From the NCBI GenBank assembly GCA_024398755.1, contig JAKSIQ010000004.1, positions 21,088-85,087 of the forward strand: 64,000 nt of DNA, in the 5' to 3' direction. Positions 56,194 through 64,000 of the stretch are shown one piece after another. The first letter of the stretch is position 1. The number at the start of each line of letters is the position of its first letter. Source of the stretch: Bacteroidaceae bacterium. GTDB taxonomy: Bacteria > Bacteroidota > Bacteroidia > Bacteroidales > Bacteroidaceae. Both the position numbers and the translations under genes were made by a program. Below the pieces are notes generated by a model. It was not told the origin of the DNA. It saw nothing but the letters and a program-made list of their open reading frames with translations, and did not search any database.

Positions 56194-56763
56194 ATGTCAA
56201 GAATTGGAAAACTGCCTATTCAGATTCCTGCTGGCGTAACAGTTACGTTTCAGGATGGCGTGGTCGCTGTGAAGGGCCCGAAAGGTTCTCTTTCACAGAG
56301 CATCGATCCTTCAATCAATGTGTCAATCGAGAATGGAGTCATCTCATTTGAAGAGAACTCTGAACTTCTTCAGGATAATCCAAAACAGCGTCATGCATTC
56401 CACGGATTGTATCGCGCTCTTGTCAACAACATGGTTGTTGGTGTTTCTGAAGGTTATAAAAAGGAACTTGAAGTTGTCGGTGTAGGTTATCGTGTTTCAA
56501 ATCAGGGTAACGTCATCACATTTGAGCTCCTTCACTCTCATTCTATCGTTCTTGTTCTGCCTTCAGAAATTAAGGTTGAAACCAAGTCTGAAAGGAATAA
56601 GAATCCGCTCATTACCCTGGAGTCATGCGACAAGCAGCTTCTGGGCCAGGTATGTGCCAAGATCCGTACTTTCCGTAAGCCTGAACCTTATAAGGGTAAG
56701 GGTATCAAGTTCGTGGATGAAGTACTCCGTCGTAAGTCGGGTAAGTCAGCCGCTGCCAAGTAA
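56194..56763 (+). CDS. rplF: 50S ribosomal protein L6
   Basis: A 189-residue L6 (MSRIGKLPIQIPAGVTV) with the C-terminal PEPYKGKGIKFVDEVLRRKSGKSA. AAGGAG (56180-56185) lies 8 bases before the ATG at 56194, an unusually good Shine-Dalgarno here that supports this start. Confidence 0.96.
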   Translation: MSRIGKLPIQIPAGVTVTFQDGVVAVKGPKGSLSQSIDPSINVSIENGVISFEENSELLQDNPKQRHAFHGLYRALVNNMVVGVSEGYKKELEVVGVGYRVSNQGNVITFELLHSHSIVLVLPSEIKVETKSERNKNPLITLESCDKQLLGQVCAKIRTFRKPEPYKGKGIKFVDEVLRRKSGKSAAAK

Positions 56764-56785
56764 TTAACTTTTAAGAAGTAACATT

Positions 56786-57127
56786 ATGTCAGCAAAAACA
56801 GAAAGACGAAATAAGATCAAGTTCCGCGTTCGCAATAAAATTTCGGGTACTACCGAGCGTCCGCGTATGAGCGTTTTCAGAAGCAACAAGCAGATCTACG
56901 TCCAGATTATTGATGATTTGAATGGCAAGACTCTTGCTGCAGCATCTTCACTGGGTATGGAAAAAATGTCCGGTAAGGAACAGGCTGCCAAGGTCGGTGA
57001 GCTTATTGCAAAGAATGCCAATGAAGCAGGTATTACCACAGTGGTGTTTGACCGCAACGGTTTCCTGTATCATGGAAGAGTTAAGGAATTGGCCGATGCA
57101 GCCCGCAAGGCCGGTCTCACATTTTAA
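56786..57127 (+). CDS. rplR: 50S ribosomal protein L18
   Basis: A 113-residue L18 ([22 protein letters not shown]) with [20 protein letters not shown] and the closing [22 protein letters not shown]. Binds 5S rRNA. Confidence 0.96.
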   Translation: MSAKTERRNKIKFRVRNKISGTTERPRMSVFRSNKQIYVQIIDDLNGKTLAAASSLGMEKMSGKEQAAKVGELIAKNANEAGITTVVFDRNGFLYHGRVKELADAARKAGLTF

Positions 57128-57142
57128 TAAACTGCGATTACT

Positions 57143-57652
57143 ATGAACAATAAGGTTAAGGTTACAAATGATGTCGAGCTGAAAGACAGGCTCGTCGCAA
57201 TCAACCGCGTAACTAAGGTTACAAAGGGTGGTCGTACGTTTAGCTTTGCTGCCATCGTTGTAGTTGGTGATGGCAATGGTATTATCGGTCTTGGTCTTGG
57301 TAAGGCCAGCGAAGTTACCGCAGCAATTGCAAAAGGTGTTGAAGCCGCAAAGAAGGAACTCATCCGTGTACCGGTTCTTAAAGGTACTATTCCTCATGAG
57401 CAGTCTGCACGTTATGATGGTGCAGAAGTATTCATGAAGCCTGCCGCTCCTGGTACTGGTGTCGTTGCCGGTGGTGCAATGCGTGCCGTTCTTGAAAGTG
57501 TTGGTATTACTGATGTGTTGTGCAAGTCAAAAGGCTCGTCCAACCCCCACAATCTTGTAAAGGCTACTCTCAAGGCTCTCTCAGAAATGCGCGATGCCAA
57601 GATGGTTGCTGCAAATCGTGGAATCAGTTTGAGTAAGGTATTTAACGGATAA
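57143..57652 (+). CDS. rpsE: 30S ribosomal protein S5
   Basis: A 169-residue S5 with [53 protein letters not shown] and [18 protein letters not shown]. Contributes to decoding accuracy and mRNA helicase function of the 30S subunit. Confidence 0.97.
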   Translation: MNNKVKVTNDVELKDRLVAINRVTKVTKGGRTFSFAAIVVVGDGNGIIGLGLGKASEVTAAIAKGVEAAKKELIRVPVLKGTIPHEQSARYDGAEVFMKPAAPGTGVVAGGAMRAVLESVGITDVLCKSKGSSNPHNLVKATLKALSEMRDAKMVAANRGISLSKVFNG

Positions 57653-57664
57653 TGAGTTACAGAT

Positions 57665-57841
57665 ATGGCAACAATCAAGATCAAACAGACAAAGAGCCGC
57701 ATCGGCGCTCCTATAGATCAGAGAAGAACTCTTGATGCTCTTGGACTCCGCAAGATGAACCGCGTGGTTGAGGTTGAGGATAATGCTTCCATCAGAGGCA
57801 TGATCAACAAGGTATGCCACCTGGTAACCGTTATTGATTAA
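57665..57841 (+). CDS. rpmD: 50S ribosomal protein L30
   Basis: A 58-residue L30 ([20 protein letters not shown]) with [29 protein letters not shown]. Short, so easily missed, but it fits between rpsE and rplO with 12- and 18-base gaps. Confidence 0.95.
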   Translation: MATIKIKQTKSRIGAPIDQRRTLDALGLRKMNRVVEVEDNASIRGMINKVCHLVTVID

Positions 57842-57859
57842 CTTTAAAAAGAACGAATC

Positions 57860-58306
57860 ATGAAGTTGAATACATTGAAACCGGCTGAAGGTTCAACCCA
57901 GTCACGTAAGAGAATTGGCCGTGGCCCAGGTTCAGGTCTGGGAGGCACTTCTACACGTGGTAGCAAGGGTGCCAAATCACGCTCAGGTTATGCAAGAAAA
58001 ATTGGTTTTGAAGGAGGTCAGATGCCTCTGCAGCGTCTTGTCCCAAAATTTGGATTCAAGAACATCAACCATGTTGAGTACAAGGCTATAAATCTGGATA
58101 TTATTCAGGCTCTTGCCGAGAAGAACAATCTTGAAAAGGTTTCCGTAGCTGATCTTCAGGCTGCCGGTTTCGTTTCTTCAAAGCAGCTTGTTAAGGTTCT
58201 GGGTAACGGCCAGCTTACAAAAAAGGTAGATGTTGAGGCAAATGCATTCTCTAAGACTGCTATTGCAGCAATTGAGTCTGTAGGTGGAACCGCAACAAAA
58301 CTCTAA
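57860..58306 (+). CDS. rplO: 50S ribosomal protein L15
   Basis: A 148-residue L15 (MKLNTLKPAEGSTQSRKRIGRGPGSGLGGTSTRG) with GFEGGQMPLQRLVPKFGF. Its stop is 2 bases before secY. Confidence 0.97.
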   Translation: MKLNTLKPAEGSTQSRKRIGRGPGSGLGGTSTRGSKGAKSRSGYARKIGFEGGQMPLQRLVPKFGFKNINHVEYKAINLDIIQALAEKNNLEKVSVADLQAAGFVSSKQLVKVLGNGQLTKKVDVEANAFSKTAIAAIESVGGTATKL

Positions 58307-58308
58307 TT

Positions 58309-59718
58309 ATGGATAACAATCTTCTGAAATACATCATTATCGCCGCAGTTGTCATTCTTGTCGCCTATGTTGTTATCAAGAACTGGGAGACACTGAAGAA
58401 CATCTCAAAGATTGAGGATTTGAGGAAAAGGATTCTTACTACAATATTATTCATTGCAGTATATCGTTTAGGTTCTCATATTCTCCTTCCCGGCGTTGAT
58501 GCAGGTATGCTGACCAACTTGCGCAGCCAGACCGAGTCCGGCCTTCTGTCATTGTTGGATATGTTTTCAGGAGGTGCTTTCTCTAATGCTTCAATTTTTG
58601 CATTGGGCATTATGCCTTACATTTCCGCTTCTATTGTGCTGCAGTTGCTTACTATTGCAGTTCCAAGTTTTCAGAAGCTTCAGAAGGAAGGAGAAAGCGG
58701 CCGAATGAAAATAAACCAGTATACACGTTATCTCACATTAGCAATTCTTGTCCTGCAGGGTCCGTCTTACATCTGGAATCTTCTTAATCAGATGGGACCT
58801 GAATTTGTCAAGGCTATTCCTGTAGGAACAGGTACTTTTGTGATAACATCGACCATCATCCTTATGGCAGGCAGTTCATTTATCCTTTGGTTGGGTGAAC
58901 GTATAACTGACCGCGGCATAGGTAACGGTATTTCATTCATCATCATGGTCGGCATCATTGCCCGCTTCCCATCGGCATTCATGCAGGAACTTACTTCACG
59001 CATGACTGTCAGTGGTGCAGGTGGCGGTGGCATGGTCATGTTCCTGTTTGAAATTATTGTTCTTCTGCTGGCTACTGCTGGAACAATCATGCTTGTCCAG
59101 GGTGTGCGTAAGGTTCCTGTCCAGTATGCAAAGCGTATTGAGGGTGGTCGTCAGGTTGGTGGTGCCCGTCAGTATATCCCATTGAAGGTGAATGCCGCTA
59201 ATGTGATGCCTATTATATTTGCTCAGGCTATCATGTTCATTCCTCTGGCTTTCATTGGCAAAAGCGAGCCTTCCGGCTTTGCTCTTAAGTTAATGGATAC
59301 AGATGGTTGGGTATACAATGTCATTTATGCAGTGCTTATCATTGCCTTTACAATCTTCTACACGGCTGTTACTGTCAATCCTCAGCAAATGGCCGATGAT
59401 TTGAAGCGTAACAACGGTTTTATTCCTGGTGTCAAGCCGGGCAAACCAACCGCTGATTATATAGACACTGTTATGTCACGCATTACTTGGCCTGGAGCAC
59501 TCTTCCTTACTATTGTTGCAATCTTGCCTGCTTTTGCCCGACTCTTCGGCGTAAACCAGCAGTTTGGACAGTTCTTTGGAGGAACATCACTCATCATTCT
59601 TGTCGGAGTGGTTCTTGACACTTTACAGCAAGTGGAAAGTCACCTTTTGATGCGTCATTATGACGGTCTGCTTAAGACTGGACGTATCAAAGGCCGTTCA
59701 GGTTTGAATGCCTATTGA
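58309..59718 (+). CDS. secY: Preprotein translocase subunit SecY with an N-terminal extension
   Basis: The 469-residue protein is the Sec channel: SHILLPGVDA, GGAFSNASIFALGIMPYISASIVLQLL, the cytoplasmic loop RKVPVQYAKRI, and PGVKPGKPTADYIDTVMSRITWPGA, with ten hydrophobic segments from residue 45 on. Unusually, it opens with an extra hydrophobic stretch (YIIIAAVVILVAYVVI, residues 8-23) before the usual amphipathic start WETLKNISKIEDLRKRI. No ATG or GTG lies between the two in frame, so the extension is not a wrong start. It would give 11 membrane segments unless the first is a short signal-like helix. Confidence 0.93.
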   Translation: MDNNLLKYIIIAAVVILVAYVVIKNWETLKNISKIEDLRKRILTTILFIAVYRLGSHILLPGVDAGMLTNLRSQTESGLLSLLDMFSGGAFSNASIFALGIMPYISASIVLQLLTIAVPSFQKLQKEGESGRMKINQYTRYLTLAILVLQGPSYIWNLLNQMGPEFVKAIPVGTGTFVITSTIILMAGSSFILWLGERITDRGIGNGISFIIMVGIIARFPSAFMQELTSRMTVSGAGGGGMVMFLFEIIVLLLATAGTIMLVQGVRKVPVQYAKRIEGGRQVGGARQYIPLKVNAANVMPIIFAQAIMFIPLAFIGKSEPSGFALKLMDTDGWVYNVIYAVLIIAFTIFYTAVTVNPQQMADDLKRNNGFIPGVKPGKPTADYIDTVMSRITWPGALFLTIVAILPAFARLFGVNQQFGQFFGGTSLIILVGVVLDTLQQVESHLLMRHYDGLLKTGRIKGRSGLNAY

Positions 59719-59726
59719 TTATTGAA

Positions 59727-60524
59727 ATGATTTTTCTTAAGACCGAAGAAGAAATAGCGCTGATGCGGGCTGCCAATCAGTTGGTTGGCAAAACCCTTGG
59801 TGAAGTTGCCAAGCTTATAAAACCTGGTGTGACCACCAATGAACTGACGCGTGTCGCCGAGGAATTCATCCGCGATAACGGAGCTATACCTACTTTTAAG
59901 GGATACCCGAATCAGGATAATGTTCCTTTCCCAGCGGCTCTTTGTACATCGGTCAATGAAATGGTAGTACACGGAATTCCGAACGATGAGCCTTTGAAGG
60001 AAGGTGACATCGTTTCGGTTGACTGTGGTACGCTCCTCAATGGTTACAACGGTGATTCTGCTTATACTTTTTGTGTAGGTGAAGTCTCTCCTGAAGTTCG
60101 CAACCTATTGAAGGTTACTAAGGAGTCTCTTTATCTTGGAATAGAGCAGGCTGTTGCCGGGAAACGTCTGGGTGATATCGGATATGCCGTACAGACTTAT
60201 TGCGAGAACCATGGATATGGTGTAGTAAGAGAGTTCGTAGGACATGGTATCGGACGTGAAATGCATGAGGATCCATGCGTTCCTAATTATGGGAAACGCG
60301 GCTATGGCACACAACTTAAAAAAGGTATGTGTCTGGCAATCGAACCCATGATTACTATGGGAAGCAGACAGATTCAGATGGACAGAGATGGTTGGGGTGT
60401 CAGAACCCGCGATCATAAGCCTGCAGCTCATTTTGAACATACGGTTGCCGTATATCAGGGTAAGGCTGAAATTTTGTCGTCATTTGACTTTATTGCACAG
60501 GTTTTAGGAGATAAAGAATTTTAA
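59727..60524 (+). CDS. map: Methionine aminopeptidase type I
   Basis: A 265-residue MetAP removing N-terminal Met from nascent chains. It has [26 protein letters not shown] with both metal Asp, [23 protein letters not shown] and FEHTVAV, giving the Asp-Asp-His-Glu-Glu metal site. The ATG at 59727 is chosen over a TTG at 59715. infA follows after 1 base. Confidence 0.96.
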   Translation: MIFLKTEEEIALMRAANQLVGKTLGEVAKLIKPGVTTNELTRVAEEFIRDNGAIPTFKGYPNQDNVPFPAALCTSVNEMVVHGIPNDEPLKEGDIVSVDCGTLLNGYNGDSAYTFCVGEVSPEVRNLLKVTKESLYLGIEQAVAGKRLGDIGYAVQTYCENHGYGVVREFVGHGIGREMHEDPCVPNYGKRGYGTQLKKGMCLAIEPMITMGSRQIQMDRDGWGVRTRDHKPAAHFEHTVAVYQGKAEILSSFDFIAQVLGDKEF

Positions 60525-60525
60525 T

Positions 60526-60744
60526 ATGGCTAAACAATCCGCAATTGAACAGGATGGAACAATTGTTGAGGCTTTGTCCAACGCAATGTTCCGTATCCAG
60601 CTGGAGAACGGACACGAGATTACCGGTCATATATCCGGTAAGATGAGAATGCATTTCATTAAAATCCTGCCAGGAGACAAGGTCAAAGTGGAAATGTCAC
60701 CGTATGACCTTACTAAAGGCAGAATCGTATTCAGGTACAAATAA
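60526..60744 (+). CDS. infA: Translation initiation factor IF-1
   Basis: A 72-residue OB-fold protein ([32 protein letters not shown]) with [30 protein letters not shown]. Binds the 30S A site during initiation. Confidence 0.97.
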   Translation: MAKQSAIEQDGTIVEALSNAMFRIQLENGHEITGHISGKMRMHFIKILPGDKVKVEMSPYDLTKGRIVFRYK

Positions 60745-60756
60745 AAAACTAAGAAT

Positions 60757-60873
60757 ATGAAAGTAAGAGTTTCACTCAAAAAACGTACAGCCGACTGCAA
60801 GATTGTTCGTCGCAAGGGACGTTTGTATTTAATCAACAAGAAGAATCCCAAGATGAAAATGCGTCAGGGATAA
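60757..60873 (+). CDS. rpmJ: 50S ribosomal protein L36
   Basis: A 38-residue L36 ([21 protein letters not shown], ending MRQG). Of the four zinc ligands of the classic form only Cys14 remains; positions 11, 27 and 33 are Thr, Asn and Met, so this is a zinc-free form. It lies 12 bases after infA. Confidence 0.95.
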   Translation: MKVRVSLKKRTADCKIVRRKGRLYLINKKNPKMKMRQG

Positions 60874-60900
60874 ACTTTAGGTAAACAAACTAACAATTAT

Positions 60901-61281
60901 ATGGCAATAAGAATCGCTGGAGTTGACATCCCGCAGAACAAGAGGGGTGAAATCGCGTTAACCTACATTTTTGGTATAGGTCGCAGCAGCGCAGCCAAAA
61001 TTTTGGCTAAGGCTGGTGTGGATAAAGACATCAAAGCTCAGGATTGGACTGATGATATGGCAGCCCGTATCCGTGAGGTCATTGGTGCAGAGTATAAGGT
61101 AGAGGGCGACCTCCGCAGTGAGGTTCAGCTGAATATCAAGCGTCTGATGGATATTGGTTGCTATCGCGGTATCCGTCACCGTAACGGACTTCCTGTACGT
61201 GGTCAGAGCACAAAGAACAACGCACGTACACGTAAGGGTCGTAAGAAGACTGTTGCTAATAAGAAAAAGGCTACTAAATAA
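60901..61281 (+). CDS. rpsM: 30S ribosomal protein S13
   Basis: A 126-residue S13 ([27 protein letters not shown]) with [28 protein letters not shown] and a basic tail. Contacts tRNA and the 50S subunit. Confidence 0.97.
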   Translation: MAIRIAGVDIPQNKRGEIALTYIFGIGRSSAAKILAKAGVDKDIKAQDWTDDMAARIREVIGAEYKVEGDLRSEVQLNIKRLMDIGCYRGIRHRNGLPVRGQSTKNNARTRKGRKKTVANKKKATK

Positions 61282-61288
61282 TTGAACT

Positions 61289-61678
61289 ATGGCAAAGAAA
61301 ACAGTTGCAGCTAAGAAGAGAAATGTGAAGGTCGATGCAATGGGACAGTTGCACGTACATTCATCCTTCAACAACATCATTGTTACTCTTGCAAACAGTG
61401 AAGGTCAGGTTATTTCCTGGTCATCAGCGGGCAAGATGGGTTTCCGTGGTTCAAAGAAGAACACTCCGTATGCAGCCCAGATGGCGGCAGAGGATTGCTC
61501 AAAGGTGGCTTTTGATCTTGGCCTTAGAAAGGTCAAGGCATATGTCAAAGGTCCGGGAAATGGCCGTGAATCTGCCATTCGTGCCGTGCATGGTGCCGGT
61601 ATTGAAGTTGTCGAGATTATTGACGTGACACCGCTGCCACATAATGGCTGCCGTCCACCGAAGAGAAGAAGAGTTTAA
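61289..61678 (+). CDS. rpsK: 30S ribosomal protein S11
   Basis: A 129-residue S11 with [46 protein letters not shown] and the closing [18 protein letters not shown]. Starts 7 bases after rpsM. Confidence 0.97.
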   Translation: MAKKTVAAKKRNVKVDAMGQLHVHSSFNNIIVTLANSEGQVISWSSAGKMGFRGSKKNTPYAAQMAAEDCSKVAFDLGLRKVKAYVKGPGNGRESAIRAVHGAGIEVVEIIDVTPLPHNGCRPPKRRRV

Positions 61679-61698
61679 TTTTGAATTAACGAAGAATT

Positions 61699-62304
61699 AT
61701 GGCTAGATATACTGGACCTAAAACACGCATCGCACGTAAGTTCGGCGAAGCAATTTTTGGAGCTGACAAGTCTTTCGAGAAGAGAAAGTATGCTCCCGGT
61801 CAGCACGGTAACAACCGTCGCCGCAAACAATCAGAATATGGTGTCATGCTTGCTGAAAAACAGAAAGCAAAATACACTTACGGCGTATTGGAAAATCAGT
61901 TCCGTAACATGTTTGACAAAGCTTCAAGAGACAGCGGTATTACTGGTGTCAACCTGTTGCAGATGCTTGAATCTCGTCTTGACAACGTAGCATTCCGTCT
62001 TGGACTCGCTCCTACTAGGGCCGCTGCACGCCAGTTGGTCAATCACAAGCACATAACTGTTGACGGTAAGGTTTTGAACATTCCTTCTTATCAGGTTAAG
62101 CCTGGTCAGATTGTTGCAGTACGTGAACGTTCAAAGTCTCTCGAAGTCATTGCAGACTCTCTTGCCGGTTTCAATCATGCAAAATATCCTTGGATAGAAT
62201 GGGATGAGCAGGCAAAGGCTGGTAAGTTCCTTCACAAGCCTGAAAGGGAAGATATTCCAGAGAATATCAAGGAGCAGTTGATTGTTGAATTGTATTCAAA
62301 ATAA
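61699..62304 (+). CDS. rpsD: 30S ribosomal protein S4
   Basis: A 201-residue S4 ([37 protein letters not shown]) with the S4 domain ([30 protein letters not shown]). No zinc-binding Cys cluster at the N-terminus. S4 often regulates the alpha genes. Confidence 0.97.
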   Translation: MARYTGPKTRIARKFGEAIFGADKSFEKRKYAPGQHGNNRRRKQSEYGVMLAEKQKAKYTYGVLENQFRNMFDKASRDSGITGVNLLQMLESRLDNVAFRLGLAPTRAAARQLVNHKHITVDGKVLNIPSYQVKPGQIVAVRERSKSLEVIADSLAGFNHAKYPWIEWDEQAKAGKFLHKPEREDIPENIKEQLIVELYSK

Positions 62305-62318
62305 AAAATAAAGGGTAA

Positions 62319-63311
62319 ATGGCAATATTAGCATTTCAGAAACCTGAAAAGGTTATAATGGTAGAGTCCGATCCTAAGTATGGAAAGTTTGAATTCCGTC
62401 CTTTGGAGCCGGGTTTCGGTATAACCATTGGAAACGCTCTTCGTCGAATCCTTCTCTCTACTCTTGAGGGTTTTGCCATCAATACCATCAAGATAGAGGG
62501 CGTCGAGCATGAATTTGCCACCATTCCAGGTGTTAAGGAAGATGTTACCAACATAATCCTTAACCTGAAGCAGGTGCGTTTCAAGCAGATTGTGGAAGAT
62601 TCAGAGAACGAGAAAGTCAGTATCAAAGTTGAGAATACTACTGAATTTACAGCCGGTGATATTGGCAAGTGCTTGAATGGGTTTGAAGTGTTGAATCCTG
62701 AACTCATTATTTGCCATCTCGATCAGAAAGCTTCCATGCAGATTGAGCTTACCATCAATAAGGGTCGTGGATATATTCCTGCAGATGAGAACAAGGAATT
62801 CTGTGTGGAGGTAAATCAGATTCCTATTGATTCAATCTACACCCCGATACGCAATGTCAAGTATGTTGTAGAACCTTTCCGTGTCGAACAGAAAACAGAC
62901 TATGACAAACTTATTCTTGAGATTACTACTGACGGATCTATTCATCCTAAAGATGCTCTCAAGGAGGCAGCAAAGATTCTTATTTATCATTTCATGCTTT
63001 TCTCGGATGACAAGATCACCATTGAGAACTCTGATATGGATGATAATGAAGAGTTTGATGAGGAAGTGCTGCACATGCGTCAGCTTCTCAAAACCAAGTT
63101 GTGCGACATGAACCTTTCTGTTCGTGCTTTGAATTGTCTCAAGGCTGCCGATGTGGATACGCTCGGCGATCTTGTCCAGTTCAACAAAACGGATTTGCTC
63201 AAGTTCCGCAATTTCGGAAAGAAGTCACTTACTGAATTGGACGATTTGCTGGAGAGCCTGAACCTTTCGTTTGGAACCGACATATCGAGGTATAAATTAG
63301 ACAAAGACTAA
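62319..63311 (+). CDS. rpoA: RNA polymerase alpha subunit
   Basis: The 330-residue alpha has the N-terminal dimerisation domain ([29 protein letters not shown]) and [12 protein letters not shown]. The C-terminal domain (about 250-330, [25 protein letters not shown] and [21 protein letters not shown]) binds UP elements and activators. rplQ follows after 3 bases. Confidence 0.97.
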   Translation: MAILAFQKPEKVIMVESDPKYGKFEFRPLEPGFGITIGNALRRILLSTLEGFAINTIKIEGVEHEFATIPGVKEDVTNIILNLKQVRFKQIVEDSENEKVSIKVENTTEFTAGDIGKCLNGFEVLNPELIICHLDQKASMQIELTINKGRGYIPADENKEFCVEVNQIPIDSIYTPIRNVKYVVEPFRVEQKTDYDKLILEITTDGSIHPKDALKEAAKILIYHFMLFSDDKITIENSDMDDNEEFDEEVLHMRQLLKTKLCDMNLSVRALNCLKAADVDTLGDLVQFNKTDLLKFRNFGKKSLTELDDLLESLNLSFGTDISRYKLDKD

Positions 63312-63314
63312 GCA

Positions 63315-63803
63315 ATGAGACATAATAAGAAATTTAATCACCTGAGCCGCAAAGCTGCTCACAGGGATGCAATGTTGGCCAATATGACCATTTCTCTTAT
63401 AATGCAGAAGAGAATTGAGACGACTTTGGCTAAGGCTAAGGCTCTGCGTGTATATGCTGAACCTATTATCAATCGCGCAAAGAAGGATGACACCAGTTCG
63501 CGCCGTGTCGTATTCGGCTATCTTCAGAATAAGGAAGCTGTAACGGAACTCTTCAAGGAAATCTCACAGAAGATTGCTGATCGTCCGGGAGGTTATCTCC
63601 GCATTATCAAGTTGGGTATCCGTAAGAGCGATGCAACTGAGATGGCTTTCATCGAATTTGTTGATTACGATGAGAACATGGCGAAAGCCACCAAAAAGGC
63701 TGCCAAGACTCGTCGTTCACGCAAACCGGCAGCTAAAGCCGCTGAGGTACAGACTGAAGCTCAAGCTGAGGCTCCGGCAGCTGAAACTCCAGCAGCAGAA
63801 TAA
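63315..63803 (+). CDS. rplQ: 50S ribosomal protein L17
   Basis: The 162-residue L17 has the standard core (MRHNKKFNHLSRKAAHRDAMLANM ... RPGGYLRIIKLGIRKSDATEMAFIEFVD, about 1-118). A 44-residue Lys/Ala/Glu-rich low-complexity tail (residues about 119-162) follows. Such tails occur in other Bacteroidetes L17 proteins. Last gene of the superoperon. Confidence 0.96.
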   Translation: MRHNKKFNHLSRKAAHRDAMLANMTISLIMQKRIETTLAKAKALRVYAEPIINRAKKDDTSSRRVVFGYLQNKEAVTELFKEISQKIADRPGGYLRIIKLGIRKSDATEMAFIEFVDYDENMAKATKKAAKTRRSRKPAAKAAEVQTEAQAEAPAAETPAAE

Positions 63804-63822
63804 TCTAATCAATTATTCATAC

Positions 63823-63859
63823 AAGGGCAGGATGAACATTTTCACCTGCCCTTTTTTTG
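63823..63859 (+). terminator. Intrinsic terminator at the end of the ribosomal superoperon
   Basis: A 9-bp stem (63823-63831 and 63845-63853), with extra inner pairing GAA/TTC in the 13-base loop, followed by a T run (63852-63858). It is 20 bases past rplQ. The remaining 141 bases to the window end are A/T rich and hold no gene I can support. Confidence 0.9.
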
Positions 63860-64000
63860 TGCAATGTTTGTTTTTTGCCATTGTTTTTCTCCTATAATTT
63901 AATCGCTGTTTGGTATACCGTGTAAACCGTTTCTGACGCATATTCTGCTATTGTGATATAAATCAATGAGGTATATTTATTAACACAAAAAAGGCGTAAA

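Noticed and set aside
63860-64000. Possible promoter or gene start in the last 141 bases
   Set aside because: The region is A/T rich, but no TAnnTTTG box with a proper -33 partner and no open frame with recognisable sequence was found before the window ends.

Overview
The window is chromosomal DNA from a member of the Bacteroidales, most likely a Bacteroides/Prevotella-type gut or rumen anaerobe. The sequence shows this in several ways. Promoters have the Bacteroidetes form (about TTTG, 19 to 20 bases, then TAnnTTTG) and Shine-Dalgarno sequences are mostly absent. The ornithine carbamoyltransferase is of the N-succinylornithine kind, meso-diaminopimelate dehydrogenase is present, and the type IX secretion proteins SprA and PorT are encoded. 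DUF4419, FISUMP-like, Wzi-family and DUF3467 proteins are also present. I saw no insertion sequences, phage genes, CRISPR arrays or rRNA genes, and one tRNA (anticodon CAU).

Layout. 1-2.1 kb: yicC-gmk-nadD. 2.1-10.0 kb: sprA (2411 codons) and ruvA on the minus strand. 10.1-12.2 kb: ddh, a DUF2007 gene and the succinylornithine carbamoyltransferase gene. 12.2-16.7 kb: a minus-strand envelope operon (PASTA protein, rluD, ddl, acyltransferase, lipoprotein). 16.9-19.6 kb: rpmH on the minus strand, then efp-radC-DUF59-lpxH on the plus strand. 19.7-21.9 kb: pta-ackA on the minus strand. 22.0-27.8 kb: an unusual three-gene cluster, with two paralogous secreted DUF4419 proteins flanking a secreted 978-residue protein of FISUMP-like and Ig-like modules. 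27.9-33.1 kb: tRNA, lpxB, a START-like gene, an LptF/LptG permease, an aminotransferase and a small ferredoxin. 33.3-40.1 kb: surface genes (coiled-coil lipoprotein, OmpA-type protein, secreted protein with a sorting-domain-like tail, outer-membrane barrel protein, PorT). 40.2-45.6 kb: rplS, a Wzi-family protein with a lipoprotein, a LolD-type ATPase with TcdA, then asd with a DUF3467 gene.

45.7-63.9 kb is the fused str-S10-spc-alpha ribosomal superoperon: rpsL, rpsG, fusA, rpsJ through rpsC, the spc genes with secY, map and infA, then rpmJ, rpsM, rpsK, rpsD, rpoA and rplQ, closed by a hairpin terminator. No tuf gene follows fusA. All genes point the same way with very short gaps. The one clear structured gap lies between fusA and rpsJ.

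Taken together, the window is core housekeeping interleaved with cell-envelope functions: lipid A (lpxH, lpxB), LPS transport (LptF/G), peptidoglycan (ddh, ddl, PASTA), lipoprotein sorting (LolD) and type IX secretion (SprA, PorT). The best candidates for undescribed biology are the DUF4419/FISUMP cluster at 22-27.8 kb and the lipoprotein-OmpA-secreted protein group at 33.3-38.3 kb. A SecY with an extra N-terminal hydrophobic segment is the oddest core gene.
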